A stretch of 64,000 nucleotides of DNA from Castellaniella sp049651205 (GTDB taxonomy: Bacteria; Pseudomonadota; Gammaproteobacteria; Burkholderiales; Burkholderiaceae_B), in NCBI RefSeq assembly GCF_049651205.1, contig NZ_JBASBR010000012.1:186001-250000 (forward strand), given 5' to 3'. The notes under the pieces were generated by a model that saw only the letters and a program-made list of their open reading frames with translations, was not told the DNA's origin and did no database searches. Made by a program: the position numbers and the translations under genes. Position 1 is the stretch's first letter. Each line of letters begins with the position of its first letter. Of this stretch, positions 16,894 to 25,838 are shown in pieces.

Positions 16894-18726
16894 ATGCAGG
16901 ATCGCTATCGCACGGCACTGGACGCCTTGCACGATGTGTTTGGGTACGGCGCCTTTCGGGGAGAACAACAAGCCATCATCGAGCACATTATCGGCGGCGG
17001 AGACGCGCTGGTATTGATGCCCACGGGTGGTGGAAAATCACTGTGTTACCAGATTCCATCCTTGGTGCGAGAAGGCACCGGTGTGGTGATCTCGCCCCTG
17101 ATCGCCCTGATGCAAGACCAGGTAGACGCCCTGCAAGAGCTGGGGGTACGTGCCGCCTTTCTGAATTCGAGCCAGACATCGTCTGAAGCCCGGGCGGTGG
17201 AACAGGCCTTTCTGGGCGGCAGGCTGGACCTTCTGTATGTGGCCCCTGAGCGGCTACTGACCCCCCGCTGCCTGGATTTGCTAGGCCACGGATCCATTGC
17301 ACTTTTTGCGATTGACGAGGCCCATTGCGTGTCTCAGTGGGGACATGATTTTCGGCCCGAATACCAGGGCTTGAACCTGCTGGCAGAGCGCTGGCCAGAG
17401 ATCCCTCGGGTGGCACTCACCGCCACGGCCACGGACGCCACCCGCAAGGATATTGTCCATTGCCTGTCACTGGATGAAGCCCCCCAGTTCGTTGCCAGCT
17501 TTGACCGCCCCAACCTCTGCTACCGCATCGTCGAAAAGCAGGAAGTCCGGCGGCAATTATTGGATTTCATCCGTACCGAACACGCAGGTGAATGCGGCAT
17601 CGTCTATGCGCTCTCCCGCACCCGGGTTGAGCAGACGGCCGAGTTTCTGACCCGGCACGACATCACGGCACTGCCTTATCACGCCGGGCTGGATGCCCGT
17701 ACCCGCGCCGAGCATCAGGCACGATTTTTACGCGAAGACGGCGTGGTGATGGTGGCCACCATTGCCTTTGGCATGGGCGTCAACAAACCTGACGTGCGTT
17801 TTGTGGCGCATATCGATTTGCCGAAATCCATCGAAGGCTACTACCAGGAAACCGGACGCGCCGGCCGCGACGGCCTGCCGGCCGATGCCTGGCTGGCCTA
17901 TGGCCTGCAGGATGTGGTGCAACAACGGCGCATGATTGACGCCTCTGACGGCGATGCATTGCACCAGCGCCGCCAGGTACGTCAACTGGACGCCATGCTG
18001 GCACTGTGTGAAACCGTCACGTGCCGCCGCCAGGATTTGCTGGCGTACTTTGGCCAAACCATTGCACCTTGTGGCCACTGCGACACCTGCCTGGATCCAC
18101 CCGCAGCCTGGGACGGCACAGTGGCCGTACAAAAGCTATTATCAACGGTGTACCGGTTATGGCGCGAACGCGGCCAACGCTTTGGTGGTGGGCACATCAT
18201 CGATATCCTGCGTGGCCAGATGACGGATCGCGTCACGCAAAACCAGCATGACACCCTCAGTGTGTTTGGTGTGGGCGATACGCTCTCGGTGGATGCCTGG
18301 CGCAGTATCTTGCGGCAAACCCTGGCTCTAGGGCTACTGACCGTAGACCTGGAAGGCTACGGCACGCTGGCCCTCACGGATGCCAGCCGGACGGTACTTA
18401 AGGGCGAGCGTACGCTGATGCTGCGCCCTGTGGCCGTAAAACGCGCCAAGGCCAGCCGCCAACGCACGACTACTGCAGCCCAGCTGGATGCGCTGCCACC
18501 CGACGCCCTGGCCAGATTTGAACACCTGCGCGCCTGGCGCGGACGTGTGGCCAAAGCGCATAGCGTGCCCGCGTATGTCATCTTCCACGACGCCACCCTG
18601 CGCGAGATTGCCCTGAACAACCCGGACAGCCTGGACAGCCTGAGCAACATCAGCGGAGTGGGCAGCCGCAAGCTGGAAACCTACGGCACCGATGTAATTG
18701 AGTGCGTACGACAGACCCAGGCTTGA
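16894..18726 (+). CDS. recQ: ATP-dependent DNA helicase RecQ
   Basis: 3'-5' DNA helicase of 610 residues for recombination and fork repair. It contains the motif 0 FGYGAFRGEQQAIIEHI, Walker A MPTGGGKSLCYQIP (about 49-62), DEAH in AIDEAHCVSQWGHDFRPEY, LTATAT, YHAGLDARTRAEHQ, IAFGMGVNKPDVRFV and QETGRAGRDG. The zinc subdomain follows with CETVTCRRQDLLAYFG and CGHCDTC (about 365-400), then RQC and a C-terminal HRDC domain (about 525-605). Complete. Seven bases after ruvA and ending one base before the ruvB stop on the other strand. Confidence 0.96.
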   Translation: MQDRYRTALDALHDVFGYGAFRGEQQAIIEHIIGGGDALVLMPTGGGKSLCYQIPSLVREGTGVVISPLIALMQDQVDALQELGVRAAFLNSSQTSSEARAVEQAFLGGRLDLLYVAPERLLTPRCLDLLGHGSIALFAIDEAHCVSQWGHDFRPEYQGLNLLAERWPEIPRVALTATATDATRKDIVHCLSLDEAPQFVASFDRPNLCYRIVEKQEVRRQLLDFIRTEHAGECGIVYALSRTRVEQTAEFLTRHDITALPYHAGLDARTRAEHQARFLREDGVVMVATIAFGMGVNKPDVRFVAHIDLPKSIEGYYQETGRAGRDGLPADAWLAYGLQDVVQQRRMIDASDGDALHQRRQVRQLDAMLALCETVTCRRQDLLAYFGQTIAPCGHCDTCLDPPAAWDGTVAVQKLLSTVYRLWRERGQRFGGGHIIDILRGQMTDRVTQNQHDTLSVFGVGDTLSVDAWRSILRQTLALGLLTVDLEGYGTLALTDASRTVLKGERTLMLRPVAVKRAKASRQRTTTAAQLDALPPDALARFEHLRAWRGRVAKAHSVPAYVIFHDATLREIALNNPDSLDSLSNISGVGSRKLETYGTDVIECVRQTQA

Positions 18727-18727
18727 A

Positions 18728-19786
18728 TCAGAAAAGCCTAGGCTCGCCGCCTGGTGCCTCAAGGCCCAGGTGTTGCCAGCAGAGACGCGTAGCCATGCGC
18801 CCGCGAGGCGTACGCTGCAGATAGCCGTGCTGAATGAGATAGGGCTCGATGACGTCTTCGATGGTGTCGCGTTCTTCGCCAATGGCTGCTGCAAGGCTGT
18901 CTACCCCCACCGGGCCACCATCAAACTTGTGCACAATGGCTTCGAGCAGTTTGCGATCCATGAGGTCGAGCCCTTGGGGATCGACCTCGAGCATTGCCAG
19001 CGCGGCTTGAGCCGTTTTGGTGTCGATGTGTCCATCGGCACGCACCTCGGCGTAGTCGCGCACACGCCGTAGCAAACGGTTGGCAATACGGGGAGTACCG
19101 CGCGAACGGCAGGCGATCTCGGCAGCGCCATCAGGAGTAGTGTGTGCCCCCAGCAAGCCGGCACTGCGCTGGACAATATGGGTGAGGTCTTCGGCTGAAT
19201 AGAACTCGAGCCGCGACACAATGCCAAAGCGATCGCGCAAGGGATTGGTCAGCATCCCGGCGCGCGTGGTGGCACCCACCAACGTAAAGGGCTGAAGATC
19301 GATCTTGACGCTGCGCGCAGCCGGGCCTTCGCCGATAAGGATATCGATCTGGAAGTCTTCGAGGGCTGGATAGAGGATTTCTTCGACGACCGGCGACAAG
19401 CGATGGATCTCGTCGATGAACAGAACATCGTTGCGTTCGAGGTTGGTGAGCATGGCGGCGAGGTCGCCCGGACGCTCGAGAACGGGGCCTGATGTTTGGC
19501 GCAGCTGCACGCCCATTTCGTGAGCCACAATGTGGGCCAGCGTGGTTTTACCCAGGCCCGGAGGGCCAAACAGCAGTACGTGATCAAGGGATTCCCCGCG
19601 TTTGCGGGCAGCAGCAATAAAGATATCCAGTTGCTCACGCACGCGCTGCTGGCCCACGTACTCTTGCAGGGCTTTGGGCCGCAGGGCGCGCTCGATGGAG
19701 TCTTCGGCGTGCGAGCTGAGATCAGCTGCCACCAGCCGCGAAGCGGGAAGATCGGGTGCCGACAGGGAATCAGGTTGTATGGCCAT
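18728..19786 (-). CDS. ruvB: Holliday junction branch-migration ATPase RuvB
   Basis: AAA+ motor of 352 residues that drives branch migration with RuvA. It contains LRPKALQEYVGQQRVREQL, Walker A FGPPGLGKTTLAHIVA, Walker B VLFIDEIHRLSPVVEE, sensor 1 GATTRAGMLTNPLRDRFG, an arginine finger region RSRGTPRIANRLLRRVRDY, and the C-terminal winged helix ending LIQHGYLQRTPRGRMATRL. It is on the opposite strand to ruvCA and recQ, converging on recQ with a 1-base gap. Its own promoter region carries a LexA box, so SOS control is likely for ruvB alone. Confidence 0.97.
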   Translation of the reverse strand: MAIQPDSLSAPDLPASRLVAADLSSHAEDSIERALRPKALQEYVGQQRVREQLDIFIAAARKRGESLDHVLLFGPPGLGKTTLAHIVAHEMGVQLRQTSGPVLERPGDLAAMLTNLERNDVLFIDEIHRLSPVVEEILYPALEDFQIDILIGEGPAARSVKIDLQPFTLVGATTRAGMLTNPLRDRFGIVSRLEFYSAEDLTHIVQRSAGLLGAHTTPDGAAEIACRSRGTPRIANRLLRRVRDYAEVRADGHIDTKTAQAALAMLEVDPQGLDLMDRKLLEAIVHKFDGGPVGVDSLAAAIGEERDTIEDVIEPYLIQHGYLQRTPRGRMATRLCWQHLGLEAPGGEPRLF

Positions 19787-19835
19787 CAGATAGGGTGTGC
19801 AAAAAAGCGTACCGGCGATGGCTACAGGCCATCAA

Positions 19836-19853
19836 ACTGTTTAAAACCACAGT
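19836..19853. promoter_or_regulatory. LexA (SOS) box upstream of ruvB
   Basis: ACTGTTTAAAACCACAGT matches the CTGT-N8-ACAG gammaproteobacterial/betaproteobacterial LexA consensus, with the extra symmetric A/T on each side and AT-rich spacing. It lies 50-67 bases before the ruvB ATG, where it would overlap the promoter. No comparable site was found before ruvC, recQ, recO or uvrA. Confidence 0.8.
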
Positions 19854-19892
19854 ATATCCCATGCTTTGTGTGTCCCAACCCTACTGCCGGGG

Positions 19893-21650
19893 CTAAGGAC
19901 GCCGCCGGGGCGACAGCACAAACGCGTCTTCGCTGTCTACCGCACGCTTCAACTGAGAATACCGCTCGAGCATGTCTGATTTATAAACCACGCCCAATAG
20001 GCGCGCGGAAGCATCCCGGCTGACCACAGGCAGGCGCTCACCCGAAAAGGCACTGAACTGAGCCTGTGCTTCGTCCAGATCGAGATCCGGATATAGAGGC
20101 TTCACAAAGTCCAGCCGCAGCACATCGCCACAGGCTTTGGATCCGACATCGATCTCGCCCAGCATCATGCGGGTGAGATCCTGCTGTGCAATGACACCCT
20201 GCCAGCCGCCGGCCTCATCCACTACATACAGGTACCGCACGGGATAATCCAGAAACATCTCTTGTGCAGCGCGCACCGGTGAGCTGGTAAGGACGACGGT
20301 TTCAGCCGGACGCAGCAGGCTGTCGAGGCGCGCCTGGCGAAGGCGCTGACGCAAGGCCTGATTGTCTTCGTGGTGCAAGGTGACGTCATACATCACCGCC
20401 TGGGCCAGGCCCCTGGACACGAAATACGCCACTACGCAGGCCAGCACCAGGGGCAGCACCATCTGGTAGCTGAGCGTCATCTCAAAAATCATCAGGATTG
20501 CCATAAACGGCGCACTGGTGGCCGCAGCCAGAAACGCACCCATCCCCACCAGCGCAAACACGGCACCATGACCGGCCAGCATCGGCCAGGCATCCCCAAG
20601 GATTTGTCCAAAAAGCACCCCGAAAGCCCCGCCCACAAACAGGGTGGGTGTAAACACGCCGCCTACTGCGCCAGAACCCGCTGTCAACGCAGTGGCCAGC
20701 ACCTTGCAAACCAGCATCAGCAATACGGTTTGCCAGGCCCAGTTGTCATGCAACAAGGACAGCACCACACGGTTACCGTTGCCCGCCATGTCCGGCAGCT
20801 GTGTAAGCAAGGCCCCCAGCAGCAAGCCGCCCAGGCCCAGGCGCAGGGGCAAGGGCAAACGTGTGCGGGCAAACAAAGTTTTGAAGCCATGCAGGCAGCG
20901 CAAGAACTGTGCGGCCCCCACGCCTGCCAACACGCCCAGGGCCAGGCAGGGCAAAAGCAGTTCTGGCGGCGCCGCGGACAGATCAGGCATGGGATAGCGG
21001 GCGCTGTACTCTCCTGACAGATGCATCACCAGGCTGGAGGACGCCGCCGCCACCAGCAGCGGCCCAAAATTTTGAAACGACATCGACCCGAGGATGATTT
21101 CACCGACGAATACCGCCCCGGCCAGGGGTGCCCCATAGGCTGCCGATACACCCGCCGCAGCCCCGCAGGCGGCCAGCAAGCGCAGGCGGGCGGTGTCAAT
21201 CCTCAGGATGCGGCCCAACCCTGACGACCAGAGCGCCGCGAGATGCACCATCGCCCCTTCCCGGCCGATGGATCCACCGGAGGCAACGGTGCACAAGGAA
21301 GAGAGCGATCGCAACAGCCCCTGCCCCAGGGACATGCGACCATCGCCAATTGCCACGGCCTCCATGTAGCCCGAATGCCGGTCGTTGGAGACGCGCTGGG
21401 CAGCCAACAACAAACCGCCGGCACACACACCGCCCACGGCAGGCACCAGCAACTGCAAGCGCCAGTCGAGGCTGCCCATTACCTGGGTAATCAGCCCCGG
21501 TTGCTCGGCAAAGATGCGCTGAATGGCATGGATGCCCGCATGAAATGCCAGGGTGACCAGCGCCCCTCCCACCCCGGCCAGTGCCGCCCAGCACAGCATG
21601 GCAACCACACTGCCTGTGTCCAGATTGAGACGACGGGAGTGGGGGCTCAT
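19893..21650 (-). CDS. ClC-family anion channel/transporter with C-terminal CBS domain pair
   Basis: A 585-residue membrane protein. About ten or more hydrophobic segments span residues 15-430; GGSIGREGAMVHLAAL carries the gating glutamate (GREG), GGVFTPTLFVGGAFG is the third selectivity segment and YQMVLPLVLACVVAYF the pore tyrosine region. The first filter segment, GSGIP in most ClCs, is not recognisable (RHSGYMEAV stands at its place), and the residue aligned with the internal proton glutamate appears to be Ile in GEIILGSM, so it may be a channel rather than an exchanger. Two CBS repeats (about 460-575) form a likely nucleotide-sensing domain. ATG 21650 overlaps the TGA of the upstream bd-type subunit II, indicating translational coupling. 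Confidence 0.88.
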   Translation of the reverse strand: MSPHSRRLNLDTGSVVAMLCWAALAGVGGALVTLAFHAGIHAIQRIFAEQPGLITQVMGSLDWRLQLLVPAVGGVCAGGLLLAAQRVSNDRHSGYMEAVAIGDGRMSLGQGLLRSLSSLCTVASGGSIGREGAMVHLAALWSSGLGRILRIDTARLRLLAACGAAAGVSAAYGAPLAGAVFVGEIILGSMSFQNFGPLLVAAASSSLVMHLSGEYSARYPMPDLSAAPPELLLPCLALGVLAGVGAAQFLRCLHGFKTLFARTRLPLPLRLGLGGLLLGALLTQLPDMAGNGNRVVLSLLHDNWAWQTVLLMLVCKVLATALTAGSGAVGGVFTPTLFVGGAFGVLFGQILGDAWPMLAGHGAVFALVGMGAFLAAATSAPFMAILMIFEMTLSYQMVLPLVLACVVAYFVSRGLAQAVMYDVTLHHEDNQALRQRLRQARLDSLLRPAETVVLTSSPVRAAQEMFLDYPVRYLYVVDEAGGWQGVIAQQDLTRMMLGEIDVGSKACGDVLRLDFVKPLYPDLDLDEAQAQFSAFSGERLPVVSRDASARLLGVVYKSDMLERYSQLKRAVDSEDAFVLSPRRRP

Positions 21651-22696
21651 GGGTGGAAATCCGGCGGGATAGGCGCGCGAGAACGTCCCAGCATGCGCCA
21701 ATATACCCAGAGGTTGAAAATCAGGGCCACCGGAAACGCAACGACCGTCGCCGACAGGGTAAGCCGCAAAGTAGCCACTGGTGCCGCCGCATCCCAAAGG
21801 GTGACCTCATCAAGCACGACATAGGGAAAAAAGCTGTACGCGAGACCAGCCAGCAATATCGTGATGATCACCAGCACCAGCACGTACGGCACGGCTGACG
21901 CCCGGTAGCTTTGGGCAATCATGCGTTGCAGGATCATGTCGGCAAACACAAAACACAGCAGCAGGCCACCCCAGACCACAAACACGGCAGACCAGTGATC
22001 GCCATCGCCCCACTTGAGAAACACGCCGGCATTGGAAAAATCCAGTACCACCGACAAGCCCACTGCCCCCACGGCGCTCCAGCGCAAGTTTCGGCGTGCC
22101 CAGCCAACTGCCCGGGCACGAAGTTCGCCCGCCTCACGCATCATCAGCCAGGCGGCCCCCAAGAGGCTGTAGGCGGCCACAGCACACAAGCCCATCAACA
22201 CCGCAAACCCCGTATAGCCAGGGCCGGTTTCGTAAGCCACGGCGACCCGGGCCAGCAAATAGCCATGAGAAAAGGCCACCAGGATGGCACCTACACCAAA
22301 GCCCAGCTGCCACCGGCCCTGCTGGTAAGCAGGTGCGCGCAAACGCCACTCGAAGCAGACTGAGCGCAGGATCGTCCCCAGGCCCAGCAACGATAAGGGA
22401 AAATACAAGCGTCCCAGGGTTTGCGACCAACCATAGGGAAACGCCACCGCCCAAAGCCCCAGACCCAGAAACAACCAGAACTCGTTGGCATCGCGCCAGG
22501 GGCCAAGCAAGGACAGCATGCGTGGACGCAGGGCAGCAGGTGCCACCAGCGACAGACACCCTACTCCAATGTCAAAGCCGTCCAGCACGACCCCTGCCAC
22601 CAAAATAGCAAAGAATATGCCCATCAGGGCCAGAGGCATCCAGAACGCGGGGTCTTGTGCGCCCAGCCCCACCAGGGCTGCGAGAGAATCGATCAT
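21647..22696 (-). CDS. Cytochrome bd-type oxidase subunit II (CydB-like)
   Basis: A 349-residue membrane protein with about nine hydrophobic helices and the CydB signature VLDGFDIGVGCLSL (acidic residue of the D-G-F-D-x-G-V-G motif retained), followed by GPWRDANEFWLFLGLGLWAVAFPYG, where CydB has WDGNQVWL, and a C-terminal FNLWVYWRMLGR. It is shorter than E. coli CydB (379). It starts within the stop of the subunit I gene (ATGA overlap) and its own stop overlaps the ClC start. The long upstream frame to 23089 lies inside subunit I and is not coding. Symbol withheld because the partner subunit is atypical. Confidence 0.82.
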   Translation of the reverse strand: MIDSLAALVGLGAQDPAFWMPLALMGIFFAILVAGVVLDGFDIGVGCLSLVAPAALRPRMLSLLGPWRDANEFWLFLGLGLWAVAFPYGWSQTLGRLYFPLSLLGLGTILRSVCFEWRLRAPAYQQGRWQLGFGVGAILVAFSHGYLLARVAVAYETGPGYTGFAVLMGLCAVAAYSLLGAAWLMMREAGELRARAVGWARRNLRWSAVGAVGLSVVLDFSNAGVFLKWGDGDHWSAVFVVWGGLLLCFVFADMILQRMIAQSYRASAVPYVLVLVIITILLAGLAYSFFPYVVLDEVTLWDAAAPVATLRLTLSATVVAFPVALIFNLWVYWRMLGRSRAPIPPDFHP

Positions 22697-24054
22697 GCGC
22701 GCCCCCGATGCCGGGCCACCGGCACTACACCATATCGCAAGGTATGGCCCAGCAGTTGACGAAAGCCCAGCGCCAATGCCGCATAGACCACCAGTTGCAC
22801 AAGCAGTATGGCCCACAAGGTGCCGGTATCCTGCGCCGCACCGATCTGGCGAAAAGTGACAGCACCTTCGACAGCATAGGGCAGACTGCCCATCAGCAGG
22901 TGGGTCCAGCCGGCAATCTGCACAGCCAACGCCAGCCAGAGACTGGTACGCAGCATGTTGCGCCTGGCAGCAGACAAACTGTCGGGCTCGAACCCCAGAC
23001 GTCGTGCCAGCCAGAAGGCCCACAGGGCAAGCAGAAAGAGCACACCGGTAAACATAAGAGCCAGCCGCGAAGAAGCAAACGTAATCCACACCGGAGGCCT
23101 CACGCCAATCATCTCATCCAGGCCGGTCAGCACCTGATTACTGACAGTGGCGGGCGGGCCGGATTCTGTGGCGGGTGGCAAGAAACTTTGCGGCAAGGCT
23201 GGCCCCTTGAGGGACCAACGGCTGTCACCGGCCGGCACATCCAGCCAGGCAAATAACGCCGGGCGGACCGGCGGGCCACTTTGCCATTGTGGCAAGGTGG
23301 CAGCCAAACGCGCGGGCTGTACGGGCAAAAGCTGGCGTCCCAGCTGGGTTGCCAGGGCCAGTTGCAGCACAATCATCAATAGCAGCAGCCAGGTGGCGCC
23401 TGCAAACACAGTGCGGTCACCTTCGTCACTGGGGCGCGCGCGCGTGCGCTGCGCAGTAACGGCCAGCATCAATGCAGCCACCAGCATCAGGCCGCCGGTG
23501 AGCAGCAGCCCAAACATCTCGGGGGCCACACCGCCAAACAGCAACACCGCCCAATCGGTAATCTGGTAGTGGTTTTCTGTGGACAGCGTGCCCACAGGCC
23601 GTTGCATCCAGGCCAGCAGTACCATCAGCCACCACGCGGTCAGAGAGGCACCCACGGCTACCATCCCCACCACCGTGGTGTGCGCCGCCCCCGATAAAGT
23701 GCGTTGCCCATAAAGCATGGCGCCCAGGAAACAGGACTTGAAAACAAAGGCAGTGAGGACAGCCAGTGCTACCAACGGCCCGACGACCTCGCCCATGCGA
23801 TCCATCAGCAATGGCCACAAGGTACCCAGCTGCAGCAGCAAGGGCAAACTGGTGGCAAACCCGACAATCAGGGCCAGCGCGTAAATGCGCACCCAGAAGC
23901 GGTACGCCAGCAATGCGGCGCTTTTCCGGCGTGCCTGTACGCGCAGGACGAACAGCACCCACGCCAACCCGAGCTCTAGCGCCAGGAAGAACAACATGAA
24001 CCCCAGGCCCAAATAGAACTGGGTAAGCGACAGAACCCATGCGGTTTGAGTCAT
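22693..24054 (-). CDS. Divergent CydA homologue (bd-type subunit I) lacking recognisable haem ligands
   Basis: A 453-residue membrane protein with about nine helices. Colinear with E. coli CydA: FWVRIYALALIVGFATSLPL, LQLGTLWP, SCFLGAMLYGQRTL, VAVGASLTAWWLMVLLAWMQ, a Q-loop stretch ARLAATLPQWQ, and GWTHLLMGSLPYAVEG. Yet key positions differ: Met20 for the b595/d ligand His19, no His near residues 174-190 where His186 should be, Lys106 for Glu107, Ala near 98 for Glu99, and MGSLPY for the YGRQPW motif. The Met393 region reads FASSRLALMFTG, so that ligand is doubtful. It may bind haem differently or not at all. Start 24054 lies 32 bases from the divergent glnS start. It heads an overlapping three-gene unit with subunit II and a ClC protein. 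Confidence 0.8.
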   Translation of the reverse strand: MTQTAWVLSLTQFYLGLGFMLFFLALELGLAWVLFVLRVQARRKSAALLAYRFWVRIYALALIVGFATSLPLLLQLGTLWPLLMDRMGEVVGPLVALAVLTAFVFKSCFLGAMLYGQRTLSGAAHTTVVGMVAVGASLTAWWLMVLLAWMQRPVGTLSTENHYQITDWAVLLFGGVAPEMFGLLLTGGLMLVAALMLAVTAQRTRARPSDEGDRTVFAGATWLLLLMIVLQLALATQLGRQLLPVQPARLAATLPQWQSGPPVRPALFAWLDVPAGDSRWSLKGPALPQSFLPPATESGPPATVSNQVLTGLDEMIGVRPPVWITFASSRLALMFTGVLFLLALWAFWLARRLGFEPDSLSAARRNMLRTSLWLALAVQIAGWTHLLMGSLPYAVEGAVTFRQIGAAQDTGTLWAILLVQLVVYAALALGFRQLLGHTLRYGVVPVARHRGRA

Positions 24055-24086
24055 AATGTGCGCTAGTTTATTATGCAGCGGATTGT

Positions 24087-25838
24087 ATGACCACCGACGT
24101 CGCGCCTGTTTCCAATTTTTTGCGCACTATTATTGATAACGACCTGAAATCAGGTCGCTACCACGGACGGCACTGGGCGCCGCCGCCGTGCGATGCGCAA
24201 GCCCGTCTGGCCGCAGCACCGGATACTGCCGGGATCCGGACGCGTTTCCCGCCCGAGCCCAATGGCTATCTGCATATCGGCCACGCCAAAAGCATCTGCC
24301 TTAATTTTGGCTTGGCTCACGATTACGCTGGTATTTGCCACCTGCGCTTTGACGACACCAACCCCGAGAAAGAAGAGGACGAGTACGTCCACGCCATCAT
24401 CGAGATGGTACGCTGGTTGGGGTTTGATTGGGTCAATAACGGCACATCTCACCAGTATTTCGCCAGCGACTACTTCGAAACCCTGTACGGTTTTGCCGAA
24501 GCCCTTGTACAGGCGGGCCACGCTTATGTCGACGAGCAGTCGGCCGACGAGATGCGGGCTACCCGGGGGACGCTCACAGAGCCAGGCACCAACTCGCCCT
24601 GGCGCGACCGCCCTGTGGCAGAGTCCCTGGCGTTGCTGCGCGACATGCGGGCCGGCAAGTTTCCCGATGGTCGGATGGCCCTGCGGGCACGCATTGATAT
24701 GGCTTCGCCCAACATCAATTTGCGAGACCCCGTCCTGTACCGCATCCGCCATGCCAGCCATCACCGCACAGGTGACACCTGGTGCATTTACCCGATGTAC
24801 GCGTGGGCACACCCCGTCGAAGATGCCCTCGAGGGCATCACGCACAGTATCTGCACGCTCGAGTTCGAAGACCAACGTCCTTTTTACGACTGGATCCTCA
24901 ACCGCCTGGCCGAACTCGGCCAATTGGCAGAGCCGCTGCCCCATCAACACGAGTTCTCACGCCTGAACCTCAGCTACGTGGTCACCAGCAAGCGCAAGCT
25001 GCGCCAGCTGGTTACCGAAGGCCATGTCAACGGCTGGGACGACCCTCGCCTGCCAACCTTGGCGGGCCTGCGTCGGCGCGGTTATACGCCGGGTGCCATC
25101 CGCCTGTTCTGCGAGCGCCTGGGTGTCTCCAAATCCGATTCACGCATTGATTACAGCGTGCTCGAGCAAGCCCTGCGCGACGATCTCGATCCGGTTGCCG
25201 CGCGCGCCGTGGCGGTGCTCGATCCCCTCAAATTGATCATCACCAATTTCTCCGAAGACCACATCGAGCCCTGCTCCGCGCCCATCAACCCGCACCAGCC
25301 AGAGGCCGGCTCACGCCAGTTTCCGCTCAGCCGCGAGCTCTGGATCGAACGCGACGATTTCCGCGAAGACCCGCCAAAAAAATACTTCCGGCTCTTTCCG
25401 GGCAATCTCGTCCGTCTCAAATACGGCTACGTGGTGCGCTGCACCGGCTGCGTCAAAGATGCCAACGGCGTGGTCACCGAGGTGCAGTGCGAATACCTGC
25501 CTGATACGCGCAGCGGCACACCCGGGGCCGACTCGGTCAAGGTCAAGGGTGCTATCACCTGGATCAGCGCCGCACACGCCATCCCGGCCGAGATCCGCCT
25601 GTACGATCGCCTGTTTCGCGACGCCCATCCCGATCGCGGCGACCAGGACTTCCTGCAGGCACTCAATCCGGATTCATGCCGTATCGTGCACGGTTGGCTG
25701 GAGCCTGGCACCAACACACAAGCCGGTGCCAGCTGGCAATTCGAGCGCCTGGGTTACTTTGTGGCCGACCGCCACGACTCATCACCCGAGCATCCGGTCA
25801 TCAATCGTGCAGTCACCCTGCGCGACACCTGGGTATAA
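24087..25838 (+). CDS. glnS: Glutaminyl-tRNA synthetase
   Basis: Class I aminoacyl-tRNA synthetase of 583 residues. The HIGH box is in PPEPNGYLHIGHAKSICLNF (about 52-71); RFDDTNPEKE, GDTWCIYPMYAWAHP, ITHSICTLEFEDQRPFYDW and the KMSKS-like VTSKRKLRQLV follow, with the two C-terminal anticodon-binding barrels (about 345-580). Length is close to E. coli GlnS (554) plus an N-terminal extension of about 25 residues. Divergent from the bd-like operon; its TAA is directly followed by the minC ATG. Confidence 0.97.
   Translation: MTTDVAPVSNFLRTIIDNDLKSGRYHGRHWAPPPCDAQARLAAAPDTAGIRTRFPPEPNGYLHIGHAKSICLNFGLAHDYAGICHLRFDDTNPEKEEDEYVHAIIEMVRWLGFDWVNNGTSHQYFASDYFETLYGFAEALVQAGHAYVDEQSADEMRATRGTLTEPGTNSPWRDRPVAESLALLRDMRAGKFPDGRMALRARIDMASPNINLRDPVLYRIRHASHHRTGDTWCIYPMYAWAHPVEDALEGITHSICTLEFEDQRPFYDWILNRLAELGQLAEPLPHQHEFSRLNLSYVVTSKRKLRQLVTEGHVNGWDDPRLPTLAGLRRRGYTPGAIRLFCERLGVSKSDSRIDYSVLEQALRDDLDPVAARAVAVLDPLKLIITNFSEDHIEPCSAPINPHQPEAGSRQFPLSRELWIERDDFREDPPKKYFRLFPGNLVRLKYGYVVRCTGCVKDANGVVTEVQCEYLPDTRSGTPGADSVKVKGAITWISAAHAIPAEIRLYDRLFRDAHPDRGDQDFLQALNPDSCRIVHGWLEPGTNTQAGASWQFERLGYFVADRHDSSPEHPVINRAVTLRDTWV

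Noticed and set aside
24055..24086. A full regulatory region between the bd-like operon and glnS
   Set aside because: Only 32 bases separate the two starts; no complete promoter pair or FNR/ArcA-like site could be supported within it, so any glnS promoter must lie within the start of subunit I.
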